From an uncultured Lachnospiraceae bacterium (GTDB taxonomy: Bacteria > Bacillota > Clostridia > Lachnospirales > Lachnospiraceae), in NCBI GenBank assembly GCA_947367855.1, contig CANBFE010000002.1, positions 248,001-312,000 of the forward strand: DNA of 64,000 nt. Direction: 5' to 3'. This document shows, in pieces, positions 41,227-49,822 of this stretch. The notes below the pieces were generated by a model. It had not been told where the DNA came from. It saw nothing but the letters and a program-made list of their open reading frames with translations, and did no database searches. The translations under genes and the position numbers were made by a program. Numbering within the stretch: the first letter of the stretch is position 1; every line of letters begins with the position of its first letter.

Positions 41227-42442
41227 TCTGGATGAGATTTTAAGACGTGTCCTTACCTCCCAGGAAGAATCGGTTTATGCTTTCAGACGCAGAAGTCTGG
41301 ATCGGAGGATTCTGGAACAGGTAAAGGAGGCAGAAAGTATGGGACGGAAAAGGAAAATGCACATATCCGCTGCAGTGGCTGCAGTGGCGTTAATGACAGC
41401 GGTATCGGTCACTGCGGTGGCAGCGTGGCAGTACAAGAGTGCGGCAGATGTGGCAGAAGGCGTGGGAGACAGGGAACTGGCAGAGAATTTTGAGCAGTCA
41501 CTGGCAGAGTCGGCGAAAGACGGAGGAACGGAAGCAGGCGAAACGGACGCTGTTGGCGAGAGTCAGAGCCTGGGCGGATACGAGGTGTCTTTCCTGGGAA
41601 TGGTGTCCGGGGAGGGGCTGTCCGAATATGAGAAAAAGTCCGGGGGTCAGGTGGTTTTAGACAGGACCTATTGTGCGGTGGCCATCCGGAAGTCGGACGG
41701 TACGGCAATGAAGGGGGGTGGGAGCAGCTTTTTCATATCACCCCTGGTGGCAGGACTGGATCCCGTGTGGTACAATGCGGCCAGTTTTGGGGGCGGTTAC
41801 AGCGAGTTCATTGAGGACGGTGTGCTGTATCGTCTGTTGGAATGCGATAATGTTACCTGCTTCGCGGATCGTGAGCTGTATCTGTGCGTGACGGATACTA
41901 CATTTTTTGAAAAATCCCTCTACCATTATGATGAGGTGAGTGGTGAGATTGCCAGGAATGAGGAGTATGACGGGCTGAACGCGCTGTTTCAGTTGGAGGT
42001 GGACAGTTCCCTGGCGGATGCGGAGAAGGCTGACGCTCTGATTGCGGCAGTGGAAGGACGCGGGGAGGACAATACGGAGATTGAAGTCCCTGAGGAAGCG
42101 GGGAAAGCCATGAATTGGGCGGAAAAGATCACACCGGAAAATATCGAACAGTACTGCAAGAGATTGGAAGATACTGTGCAGGTAATCGAGCCGGATGAGA
42201 AGGGCTATATCACCTGGAAGTCCAAACGGCCCGAGCAGGACGGGGAATATGATGACGATGACGAAGGAAGCTGGATGTCGGTAGATTTCCTTTTTGAGGA
42301 CGGCGAGCCGGGAATGAGGATTATCGGTTACGGTTCTTCAGAGGACGGCATGGAGGATCTGCTGATTGAGACACTGACCCTGAATGAGGACGGAACGCTG
42401 ACAGTTGCATACTGGGCGCCAAAGGAAGGAAGTAAATATTAG
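41219..42442 (+). CDS. membrane protein, probable anti-sigma factor
   Basis: 407 residues, ATG 41219 with GGAGGGTG inside the sigma gene. The cytoplasmic N-terminus (NLDEILRRVLTSQEESVYAF) is followed by one membrane helix (ISAAVAAVALMTAVSVTAVAA, about 47-67) and a 330-residue extracellular part rich in Glu and Asp with DUF4179-like features (SLGGYEVSFLGMVSGEG, YCAVAIRKSDGT). The topology and coupling to the sigma gene fit an anti-sigma factor that holds the sigma factor at the membrane until an external signal. No enzymatic motif is present; the role is inferred. Confidence 0.7.
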   Translation: MNNLDEILRRVLTSQEESVYAFRRRSLDRRILEQVKEAESMGRKRKMHISAAVAAVALMTAVSVTAVAAWQYKSAADVAEGVGDRELAENFEQSLAESAKDGGTEAGETDAVGESQSLGGYEVSFLGMVSGEGLSEYEKKSGGQVVLDRTYCAVAIRKSDGTAMKGGGSSFFISPLVAGLDPVWYNAASFGGGYSEFIEDGVLYRLLECDNVTCFADRELYLCVTDTTFFEKSLYHYDEVSGEIARNEEYDGLNALFQLEVDSSLADAEKADALIAAVEGRGEDNTEIEVPEEAGKAMNWAEKITPENIEQYCKRLEDTVQVIEPDEKGYITWKSKRPEQDGEYDDDDEGSWMSVDFLFEDGEPGMRIIGYGSSEDGMEDLLIETLTLNEDGTLTVAYWAPKEGSKY

Positions 42443-42461
42443 TAATCTAAGAGCGACAGGG

Positions 42462-42497
42462 CGCTGCCTGGCTGTGAAGAGCCGGGCAGCGTCTTTT
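42462..42497 (+). terminator. intrinsic terminator of the sigma/anti-sigma operon
   Basis: CGCTGCCTGGC (42462-42472) pairs with GCCGGGCAGCG (42481-42491), one G-T pair, followed by TCTTTT. Typical strong Rho-independent terminator 20 bases after the stop. Confidence 0.85.
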
Positions 42498-42511
42498 GGC
42501 AGCTGTTCCCT

Positions 42512-44203
42512 TTACTCCCCCTTCAGTTCCACCAGAACCGGTTCATGACGGATGGCGGGCAGAATCCGTTCCAGTAAGTCTTCCATCTTCAGACGCAGGC
42601 TGCTTGTATTCACATTAGGGTGACAGCCGAAATATGTGCCCTGCAGCACATCCCGGTCTATCAGGAGGCGCACATGGTTATCCGTGTCGTTCATCAGCCC
42701 AAGGACGCTGACCGAACCCGGAGAGATCCCCAGGAAACGTTCCATGTATTCAGGTTCTCCGAAGGAGAGCCTGGCACTTCCGATCTGCTTTGACAGTTCC
42801 TTTGTCTTGAATTTCTTCTCGGCAGGCATCATCAGCAGGTAAAAGCGGTTTGCCTGCTGATTGCGGAGAAACAGGTTTTTACAGATAAGGGAATCCAGTA
42901 CTTCGTCAATTTTTTCACATGCCTTCATTGTTTTTGTCTCAGGATGGTCCAGATGGAGATAGGGAACGCCAAGGCTGTCCAACAGGTCATAGACAGCGGT
43001 TTCCCGCGGCCTGCGGGCAGCTTCCTCCACGGGGCGTCCGGGCAGCAGGGCCATGGAGACGGGGGATTCCTGATAGTTTCCCCGATACCATGCCAAAATG
43101 CCGTTTCGTTTGGCGTAACAGCCGGAGGGGTGAATGTACAGGGCGGAGATCTGATCTCCGGAGTTTACCTCCAGTTCTCCGTCATTGTAGTCATTCCCAT
43201 ACCAACAGCCGTCCTCCCCTTGGTAGAGGTAGCAGGAGGGAATCCACAGTTCCCTGCCGCTGCCCGGATGGCGGCAGAGAACCAGATCATCCTTTTCCTC
43301 CAGGGGCTCCACCAGACTGTCAAGATATTGTATGTAAAGGGAGAAGGGCTTTTTCTCCTGGCTGTCCAGAGCCGTCACAAGGGGAAATGCGTCGTAGGAA
43401 TCCCAGGTGATTTTCTCCATGGGGGCATCTTTATCCGGAAAAACCAGGGCATTCAGCTGCCCTGTGGTCTTGAGGCCGCAGCCGCCGTCCATGCAGATAA
43501 TCCTGTTTGTATAGTCAAATACGGGATTCATGTTGAGTTCGTTTTTTCTGTAGAGACATACAGGCCAGTGTCCGGTGACCACGCAGCGGGAGAAGGAATA
43601 GCCCTGTTCCAGAAAATGATCGTTTTTCAGCCACTGGTGTCTGGGGGACCCGGCCAGACTTTCCGGATTGTCGGTGGGAATCCCGCCGTGGACAAAAAGA
43701 TAGGAATCCATGTCCAGAATGGTAGGCAGCTGCTGTAAAAAGGCAATTTCCGAGGCATAGTGCTTCTGTAAACGCGCCCGGTTTGACGCCGTATTTTCCG
43801 GGGTGAGATGCGCCGGTGAAATGCCCAGTCCGGTGAGCATATCCAGGATCAGGCCGCGGTGCCAGAAGGTATGCTGCCAGTGTACGAAGTCGCAGAAACG
43901 CTGCTCCCACCCTTCCGTCTCATCCAGGAGGAGCTCCAAGCGGTGTTCCTCCACATTTCCTTCAGAGACATACACCTGGTTTTTTGAAGATAAATCCATG
44001 ATATAGCGAACTGTCTGGAGACTGTCAGAGCCTTTGTCCACCAGGTCACCTACAATGACAAGAACATCGTCACTGCGGTAATGCAGTTTCCTTAAAAGCT
44101 GCAGCATATAGTCCGGCTGTCCGTGAATGTCACTCATGGCAATAATTCTCTGGCCCGGTTTTGCGTTGATTTTCTGGATGATGGTATCCATGGCGTCCTC
44201 CAT
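42512..44203 (-). CDS. calcineurin-like phosphoesterase fused to a YbaK/ProX-type domain
   Basis: 563 residues, starting ATG 44203 or 44191 (M5). Residues 15-260 are a PPP-type metallophosphatase: MSDIHGQPDYM, VIVGDLVDKGSDS, SEGNVEEHRLE (Asn-Val-Glu where GNHD is usual), VTGHWPV and ICMDGGCGL. A linker of about 120 residues has an SH3-like look (ISALYIHPSGCYAKRNG). Residues 400-563 are a prolyl-tRNA editing deacylase-like domain: YDLLDSLGVPYLHLDHPET, LFLRNQQANRFYLLMMP, KKFKTKELSKQIGSARLSF, and PGSVSVLGLMNDTDNHVRLLID. YbaK/ProX domains remove wrongly attached amino acids from tRNA-Pro. The fusion of these two activities is uncommon. Both halves look intact. Confidence 0.85.
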   Translation of the reverse strand: MEDAMDTIIQKINAKPGQRIIAMSDIHGQPDYMLQLLRKLHYRSDDVLVIVGDLVDKGSDSLQTVRYIMDLSSKNQVYVSEGNVEEHRLELLLDETEGWEQRFCDFVHWQHTFWHRGLILDMLTGLGISPAHLTPENTASNRARLQKHYASEIAFLQQLPTILDMDSYLFVHGGIPTDNPESLAGSPRHQWLKNDHFLEQGYSFSRCVVTGHWPVCLYRKNELNMNPVFDYTNRIICMDGGCGLKTTGQLNALVFPDKDAPMEKITWDSYDAFPLVTALDSQEKKPFSLYIQYLDSLVEPLEEKDDLVLCRHPGSGRELWIPSCYLYQGEDGCWYGNDYNDGELEVNSGDQISALYIHPSGCYAKRNGILAWYRGNYQESPVSMALLPGRPVEEAARRPRETAVYDLLDSLGVPYLHLDHPETKTMKACEKIDEVLDSLICKNLFLRNQQANRFYLLMMPAEKKFKTKELSKQIGSARLSFGEPEYMERFLGISPGSVSVLGLMNDTDNHVRLLIDRDVLQGTYFGCHPNVNTSSLRLKMEDLLERILPAIRHEPVLVELKGE

Positions 44204-44302
44204 ACGGTGAATATTTGGTTCTGGGAGAGTGTCTGCAGAATGTCACTGCCCTTATTTCTCAGGAGGGGGACATCTGCCTGCGACTGCTGCCTGCGGCAAT
44301 GA

Positions 44303-45484
44303 TTACTTTTCAGACAATGCTTTCTGTTGCAGCAGCCTTATGGTTTCCTCGGCAATCTTAAGTTTCTTTTCGGCTTCTTCGGCTCGAATTCGTTCATTTT
44401 CAGCTTTCTGTCGTTCATTTTCAGCTTTCTGCCGTTCATTTTCAGCTTTCTGCCGTTCGGCTTCAGTTTTCTGCCGTTCTTCTTTCCACTTTTTCTCGAC
44501 TTCTCTGCGCATTTCCTGTATACTAAATTTTTCCATATTTTCAAATAAATATCCCATATTACGCGCCCTCACTTTCCTTACACACTGTGTTCTTTCTTCG
44601 TCGGATACATCTATTTTGAAACATAGATTTTCTATTACGGATACCAGAATATCTACAACCTGTTCAGGGCTGTCCTGAAGAATACGGTTTACTTCATCAG
44701 CAGGCAGATGTACGAATTTATCCAGATCGTCAGCATTCTGTATTTTATTCATCAGCATGATCAGAGACATTTCATTTCCCCGGTCCAAAAGTTCCTGATC
44801 ACTGTAATCATGAACCCGTACTACTTCGTACCGAAAGTCCGGAATCCATTCCCTCAGTCCCGGTTCCTGGCGAACCCTGTCCCGAAGCTGTCTTCCGGCT
44901 GTCCAATTTTCCTTTCCTTCATAATATACAATGGGAATAATCAGGGGATAACGGAATCCCTTCCGCCGGGTGCAGCCTTCCTGCTTCATCTCCATCTCTC
45001 TGCGGTATTCCGTCCATATACACATCATGTAACGCAGAAGTTGCATGGATACATCATAATCCACCAGACTTTTATGCTCAATAAGCGAAACCAGAAATTC
45101 CGGCTCTCTGCCCCCTGTGTCCGCTCCATCTCTCCGGCGCATTGTCAAATCTGTTTTTTCGGTCCGTCCTATGCCAAGTATTCTGATTTTTTTCACTGAA
45201 TCGGAATCAAATTCCGTTCCCAGATAGGGACGGTAACGTTCGGAGACATCCTCGATGTCTTCCGGACGGATATTCTTTAGCGCCGGTATGCGGATGTTAT
45301 CCCGAAGGAACTGAGCGCAGAGAACCGCATTGCCGAAAACTGTTTTGCTGCTGATATCTCTGCTGTGCCGGATATTTTCCTTTTGCGCACCTTCCTTTTG
45401 CCCGGTTCCATTACTCTGCGTCAGCGGAAGTGCTTTGGCGGACTGTTTTGGTACAGCCTGCATTCCTTTTTCTGTTTCATTCAT
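44303..45484 (-). CDS. Rpn-family PD-(D/E)XK nuclease with C-terminal heptad repeats
   Basis: 393 residues from ATG 45484 behind AGGGAGG; the upstream ATG 45508 has no site. The nuclease core: DLTMRRRDG, EFLVSLIEHKSLVDYDVSMQLLRYMM (Glu-x-Lys of the active site), and YPLIIPIVYYEGKENW, the signature of Rpn/transposase_31 recombination-promoting nucleases. The last 70 residues form a coiled coil built on repeated (Q)KAENER units encoded by a 21-bp tandem repeat. Rpn nucleases promote RecA-independent recombination and can act as phage defence through variable repeats; the role here is inferred. Confidence 0.88.
   Translation of the reverse strand: MNETEKGMQAVPKQSAKALPLTQSNGTGQKEGAQKENIRHSRDISSKTVFGNAVLCAQFLRDNIRIPALKNIRPEDIEDVSERYRPYLGTEFDSDSVKKIRILGIGRTEKTDLTMRRRDGADTGGREPEFLVSLIEHKSLVDYDVSMQLLRYMMCIWTEYRREMEMKQEGCTRRKGFRYPLIIPIVYYEGKENWTAGRQLRDRVRQEPGLREWIPDFRYEVVRVHDYSDQELLDRGNEMSLIMLMNKIQNADDLDKFVHLPADEVNRILQDSPEQVVDILVSVIENLCFKIDVSDEERTQCVRKVRARNMGYLFENMEKFSIQEMRREVEKKWKEERQKTEAERQKAENERQKAENERQKAENERIRAEEAEKKLKIAEETIRLLQQKALSEK
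44393..44476 (-). repeat. 21-bp tandem repeat in the rpn-like gene
   Basis: Four units of 21 bases, at 44393, 44414, 44435 and 44456, the first three nearly identical (TTCATTTTCAGCTTTCTGCC plus G) and the fourth diverged. They encode the heptad KAENERQ. Repeat number is a multiple of three bases, so slippage would lengthen or shorten the coiled coil without breaking the frame. Confidence 0.9.
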
Positions 45485-45772
45485 CTTTTTTCCTCCCTGT
45501 TGGAGCATCAGGCAGGAAAACGACTTTCCACCTGCCCATGCGCTGTTTCCTTAAACGGTTTGAATTAATGGCGAAAAGCCGATTCGACGGAAATGGTAAA
45601 GAAACATTTCCGTTATACTGATTTCAGATCTCTTCTCAGGGAGGCGCAGAATGCAGCTCCCCTGATTTGTCATGGACGGGTTAAGTCTGACAAAAACAGA
45701 ATAGCATATTTTAGCGCACAATACAAGTTTTAAAGCAAAGTTTTCGCCCTCAGGATGAACACTTTTTCGGTC

Positions 45773-45800
45773 TTGACAAACCTACCGTCGGTATGATAAT
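45773..45800 (+). promoter_or_regulatory. tetR promoter with palindromic operator
   Basis: TTGACA (45773-45778) with GATAAT (45795-45800) at 16 bases. Between them sits TACCG-T-CGGTA (45783-45793), a dyad related to the larger one before the MFS gene. The rest of the 405-base gap before the regulator (45485-45889) holds the Rpn-gene promoter region and no visible gene. Confidence 0.65.
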
Positions 45801-45889
45801 ATATACAAAAATCTGATACAGCCATTTCGCATGGGCCCGGGGATGTGACCGGGGCAGGGGATTCAGGCGGAAGAGGAGGAGAGCAGACA

Positions 45890-46543
45890 GTGTCGAGGAA
45901 TAAACACCCGGAGGAGACGGTTCAGCTGATATTGGATGTAGCGTTCCGCCTGTTTATGGAGAAAGGGTATGAGCAAACTTCCATCCAGGACATTATCCAG
46001 GGACTGGGGGGGCTCAGCAAGGGAGCGATCTACCACCATTTCAAGTCAAAGGAGGATATCCTGATGGCGGTTACGGACAGGATGACTGCCGAATCCAACC
46101 AGATGCTGGGGAAGATACGGGATCGCGTCGATTTAAACGGCAGGGAAAAGCTGCGGGCCATTTTTAAGGAGTCCATACAGCGTCCCGTGCAGGATGAGAT
46201 TTTTACCGTGGCGCCGGATTTTCACAGGAATCCCAGACTTTTGTTTAGCCTTATTCACGACACCATTGAAAATGTGGCGCCTAATTATCTTCTGCCTATT
46301 CTGAACCAGGGAATAGAGGATGGTTCCATTCGGACCGAGTATCCGGAGCAGCTTGCGGAGCTGATTCTGCTTGCGGCAAATGTGTGGATGAATCCCATGA
46401 TATTCGGGGATTCGGAGGAGGAAGCACGCCGCAAATTTATGGTGTTCGGCCAGATGATGCAGGGCTTCGGCCTGGATATTCTGGATGAGGAGATGCTGAA
46501 CCGCCTGCAGGAACTGACATCCATTTATCAGAGGAAGAAGTAA
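45890..46543 (+). CDS. TetR-family transcriptional repressor
   Basis: 217 residues from GTG 45890 with AAGAGGAGGA; the longer frame from 45845 lacks a site. The N-terminal helix-turn-helix is ILDVAFRLFMEKGYEQTSIQD followed by GGLSKGAIYHHFKSKEDIL, the exact TetR signature. The helical C-terminal ligand-binding part is unremarkable. Probably represses itself through 45783-45793 and the MFS pump downstream through 46643-46661. Confidence 0.92.
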   Translation: MSRNKHPEETVQLILDVAFRLFMEKGYEQTSIQDIIQGLGGLSKGAIYHHFKSKEDILMAVTDRMTAESNQMLGKIRDRVDLNGREKLRAIFKESIQRPVQDEIFTVAPDFHRNPRLLFSLIHDTIENVAPNYLLPILNQGIEDGSIRTEYPEQLAELILLAANVWMNPMIFGDSEEEARRKFMVFGQMMQGFGLDILDEEMLNRLQELTSIYQRKK

Positions 46544-46604
46544 GGGGGAGGAGAGGATTCTCCTTCCGGAGACAGGTGCGGCGCAGGCTGTTTCAGGCAA
46601 CATT

Positions 46605-46624
46605 ATCTGCTCTTTTGGGCAGAT
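46605..46624 (+). terminator. weak terminator between tetR and the MFS gene
   Basis: ATCTGC (46605-46610) pairs with GCAGAT (46619-46624), loop with four T, followed by an A/T-rich tract ATATATTTTA. The tract may also serve as part of the MFS promoter. Confidence 0.4.
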
Positions 46625-46642
46625 ATATATTTTATGTTTATA

Positions 46643-46661
46643 CATACCGCCCGGCGGTATG
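46643..46661 (+). promoter_or_regulatory. 19-bp perfect palindrome, TetR-type operator of the MFS pump
   Basis: CATACCGCC-C-GGCGGTATG is perfect over 9 + 1 + 9 bases, 25 bases before the MFS start and after an A/T-rich -10-like stretch (TTTATA). It contains the TACCG/CGGTA halves of the operator before tetR, but with four extra bases in the middle. Confidence 0.7.
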
Positions 46662-46686
46662 AAAAAAGGAAAGGAGCGTCAGGAAG

Positions 46687-47994
46687 ATGGAAAAAAATGT
46701 GAACAGGGAAAGCGGTGGCCAGGTGAAGGACAGTGAGGCCGGAAATGGGAAACAGAAATTATTTAAGAGGGATTTTACCCTGGTGGTTATCGGACAGGTC
46801 ATCTCACTGTTTGGAAATGCGGCCGTACGTTTTGCGCTGCCTTTATATCTGCTGAATCTGACAGGTTCCTCCGCGCTGTACGGAGCGGTTACGGCCTGTG
46901 CCTTTATTCCCTCGATTCTGCTGTCTCCTGTAGGCGGCATTGTGGCGGACAGGGTGAATAAGCGCAATATTATGGTGATTCTGGATTTCTTTACGGCAGG
47001 GGTGATTCTGACATTTCTGGTTCTCATGGACAGTGTGAATCTGGTGGTTCTGCTGACTGCTGCGCTGATGCTGCTCTACGGCATAGCGGGCGCCTATCAG
47101 CCGTCTGTGCAGGCCAGTATTCCCGTGTTGACGGATGAGGAACACTTCATGGCTGCCAATTCCGTTATTAATATAGTCAGTTCTTTTGCCGGTCTGACGG
47201 GGCCGGTGCTTGGGGGCGTTCTGTACAGCGCTTTCGGGCTGAAACCTGTATTATGGGTTTGTACAGCGTGTTTTACCCTGTCGGCGGTGATGGAGATTTT
47301 TATCCGGATTCCCTTTCGGAAACAGGATTCCCGGGGCGGTATCTGGAATACCGTAAAGGCGGATTTCGGGCAGAGCATTGGATTTATCCGGAAAGAAAAG
47401 CCTGTGATCGGCAAGGTGCTTCTGGCAGTGTGCGGAATCAATCTGTTTCTGTCTGCCATGATTGTTGTGGCGCTGCCCTATCTGATTACGGAGGTGTTGG
47501 ACTTTGAGCCGGCCCAGGCCAACAGGCTGTGCGGCTTTGCACAGGGGGCATTGGCGGCGGGAGGACTGACAGGCGGAATCTGCGCGGGGATTTTTTCCGC
47601 AAGGCTGTCCCTTCGGAAGGCAGGGAATCTCATCATTGCCTGCGCCTTGTGGGTATTGCCCATGGGAGTGGCGCTTTTCTTCTTTCCTTCCGGAAAAATA
47701 AATTATATTATCATCATAATTTGCTGTTTTATCGTGATGTTGTTTTCCACTGTCTTTTCTGTGCAGATGATGGCCTTTGTCCAGAGAGAGACGCCCGGAA
47801 ATCTGATCGGAAAGGTGATTGCAGTGATCATGACGGGTTCCATGTGCGCCCAACCGTTCGGAAATGCGCTGTACGGCATTTTCTTTGAGGCATGCCGGGG
47901 AGCTGAGTATCTGCCGGTTCTGTTTTCAGGAGTGGTTTCCCTTGGAATTGCCATGGGAACCAGAAGGGTTTTCCGCAATTTTGCCAGGGGGTAG
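46687..47994 (+). CDS. MFS drug-efflux type transporter
   Basis: 435 residues, ATG 46687 behind AAAGGAGCG. Twelve membrane helices; the early helices show the family pattern VIGQVISLFGNAAVRFALPLYLL and the loop GGIVADRVNKRNIMVILDF, MFS motif A. The overall layout is that of Mef/DHA3-type macrolide and multidrug pumps (DUF894-like). It is preceded by its probable repressor. The substrate cannot be told from the sequence. Confidence 0.9.
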   Translation: MEKNVNRESGGQVKDSEAGNGKQKLFKRDFTLVVIGQVISLFGNAAVRFALPLYLLNLTGSSALYGAVTACAFIPSILLSPVGGIVADRVNKRNIMVILDFFTAGVILTFLVLMDSVNLVVLLTAALMLLYGIAGAYQPSVQASIPVLTDEEHFMAANSVINIVSSFAGLTGPVLGGVLYSAFGLKPVLWVCTACFTLSAVMEIFIRIPFRKQDSRGGIWNTVKADFGQSIGFIRKEKPVIGKVLLAVCGINLFLSAMIVVALPYLITEVLDFEPAQANRLCGFAQGALAAGGLTGGICAGIFSARLSLRKAGNLIIACALWVLPMGVALFFFPSGKINYIIIIICCFIVMLFSTVFSVQMMAFVQRETPGNLIGKVIAVIMTGSMCAQPFGNALYGIFFEACRGAEYLPVLFSGVVSLGIAMGTRRVFRNFARG

Positions 47995-48007
47995 GAGTTG
48001 CGGGGGG

Positions 48008-48037
48008 CTGCAGCATTGTATTTATGCAATGCTGCAG
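48008..48037. terminator. bidirectional hairpin between converging genes
   Basis: CTGCAGCATTG (48008-48018) pairs perfectly with CAATGCTGCAG (48027-48037). No T-run on either side, but it lies exactly between the MFS stop and the end of the phosphotransferase gene. Confidence 0.6.
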
Positions 48038-48052
48038 AAAGGCCCTGTGTTG

Positions 48053-48949
48053 TCATAGATTGCAGTCCTTAAAATCCTTTGTCATCTTGCTGTAAATATC
48101 CCTCACCCGTTCCTCACTGTTGCCATGCAGATATTGGTGCCAAAAGAGAAAAGAAGTGATCACATTTGCAGCGTTCATGTGCCGTATAAGATCTTGCCGC
48201 CGGATTTGTTTCCCGGAAAGCTTCCGGATTGCATTCACATAATTATCCAGGAAAACCGTAGTATTGATCCGGATACCATCTCCGCCCAATCTGCTCAGAA
48301 AAAAGCTCAAGTCTCCGGACGCTCCGCCAAGATTGACACTCTGCCAGTCACAAAGTAAAATATTTCCATGTTCGTCTTCTAATAAATTATCCCAATGAAA
48401 ATCACCATGAATCAGCACGCGGTCTTCGGAATCGTGCCATGCGATAAGATGATTTATTCTGCCTGCGATTTCTTCCAGTTGCTTTTCAGGAAACGAACCT
48501 GAATGTTCAGCCAGTATGCTGATCCATCCGCATAAGCATTCCGCAATCACTTGGTCGGATAGCGCTTCTGCCTTTTTCTGATCCTTGTACATAAAAGACG
48601 GCGGGGTATCTGTATGTAATGCAGCCAATGACTTTGTAATATGTTGAATCAATTCTGCATTGATGGTATCGCGGTCAGGACGACGATATTTTTTCATGAA
48701 GATAAGCATTTCCTGTTCGGAAGATTCTGCCTGCAGCACTTCAGGAAGATATACTCTTTGCCGTTTCATCTGACTTCGGTAAAATAACACTTCCCGTGTG
48801 TAAGAGGCAAATAGTTCTTCTTTCAGTTTTTGACGAACCACATGTTTCAAAACATACCTTCCATCAATTTCGTAAACACTTGCGCCGCTTTCTCCCACTT
48901 TGATTTCCGTAACATTGTGTCCGGTTAAATATTGATTGACATTCATCAT
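48053..48949 (-). CDS. aminoglycoside phosphotransferase-family kinase
   Basis: 298 residues, ATG 48949, overlapping the hydrolase stop by four bases. Protein-kinase-like fold: YVLKHV with the ATP-binding Lys, LIHGDFHWDNLL (catalytic loop HGDxxxxN) and LLCDWQSVNLG in the place of the metal-binding Asp motif. This family phosphorylates antibiotics, choline, homoserine and other small molecules. The hydrolase-first order and lack of a known resistance signature leave the substrate open. Base composition is lower in G+C than the neighbours. Confidence 0.88.
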   Translation of the reverse strand: MMNVNQYLTGHNVTEIKVGESGASVYEIDGRYVLKHVVRQKLKEELFASYTREVLFYRSQMKRQRVYLPEVLQAESSEQEMLIFMKKYRRPDRDTINAELIQHITKSLAALHTDTPPSFMYKDQKKAEALSDQVIAECLCGWISILAEHSGSFPEKQLEEIAGRINHLIAWHDSEDRVLIHGDFHWDNLLEDEHGNILLCDWQSVNLGGASGDLSFFLSRLGGDGIRINTTVFLDNYVNAIRKLSGKQIRRQDLIRHMNAANVITSFLFWHQYLHGNSEERVRDIYSKMTKDFKDCNL

Positions 48950-49737
48950 TCTGCCTCCATAAGTCCAAATAATTCACGCATCCACTCAATGGAAATACGG
49001 ATATAATTATAATCCCGGCTTCGCGCAGGCGTTGCCCAAATGGTACGGTCACACCAGGATTCACTGTGTTCTCCTTTTGGAAAGATGTGCATTTCAAAAG
49101 GAATTTCGTGTTTTTTTAAATTTTCACCATAATAGAGCACATTTTCAACATTTGTCAGCTTGTCCTCAAAGGTATTGTACAGGAAAGTCGGCGGTGTATA
49201 TTTACTGACCTGTTCGTCGCAAGATACAAGTTTTAACTTTTCTTCATCAGGATCGCCCACATGGTCTTTCAGAAACATTCTGCAATGATTCAGTCTTGAT
49301 GTCAGGACAGCGTAACACAGAATGGCTGCATCCGGCCGGCATTTCTCATCACCCAGTTTATGCCAGAGTGTGCTTACACTGGCGCACAAATGACCGCCTG
49401 CTGAAAAGCCGCATATTGCAATGCCGTTTTCCATAATGCCCCATTCCCGGGCATGTTCCCGGACCAACCGTATAGCCGACATGAGATTCTGCTGTGGTTC
49501 CGGAAAATGGTGCGGTTCCACACTATAGTTCAGAACAGCGGCATGAAACCCGGCAGCGTTGTACTGCAGGGCTATTCTGTCCCGGTCAGAATCTGCCAAC
49601 TTCGTATACCCCCCGCCCGGCGCTATTATAACAATCGGCCTGGGGTTGTCGCTTTTCTCCACCAGATATAACTGCAGCGATGGCATAAAACCGTATTCTG
49701 TTGGATAATCTCTCACATTTACTTCAAAGTAACGCAT
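48946..49737 (-). CDS. alpha/beta hydrolase (esterase-like)
   Basis: 263 residues, ATG 49737 behind a GAAAGGTGG site. The oxyanion part IIAPGGGYTKLAD, nucleophile Ser in ICGFSAGGHLCAS, acid Asp in YNTFEDKLTNVEN and His in FPKGEHSESWC make a full triad. It belongs to the BD-FAE/hormone-sensitive lipase-like esterases that remove acetyl or other ester groups from sugars. It is co-translated with a phosphotransferase-like gene. Substrate unknown. Confidence 0.88.
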   Translation of the reverse strand: MRYFEVNVRDYPTEYGFMPSLQLYLVEKSDNPRPIVIIAPGGGYTKLADSDRDRIALQYNAAGFHAAVLNYSVEPHHFPEPQQNLMSAIRLVREHAREWGIMENGIAICGFSAGGHLCASVSTLWHKLGDEKCRPDAAILCYAVLTSRLNHCRMFLKDHVGDPDEEKLKLVSCDEQVSKYTPPTFLYNTFEDKLTNVENVLYYGENLKKHEIPFEMHIFPKGEHSESWCDRTIWATPARSRDYNYIRISIEWMRELFGLMEAE

Positions 49738-49822
49738 AAAGAAACCACCTTTCTCGTTTTGATTTGATACAGTTCTCCTGGATTATAACCTGTTTGAGAA
49801 AAGTGGTGTACAATTGGAAGGT

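Noticed and set aside
42944..43738. Plus-strand frame of 264 codons
   Set aside because: Antisense to the phosphoesterase-YbaK gene.
44393..44476. CRISPR-like array
   Set aside because: Units are contiguous without spacers, in frame inside a coding sequence, and there are no cas genes.
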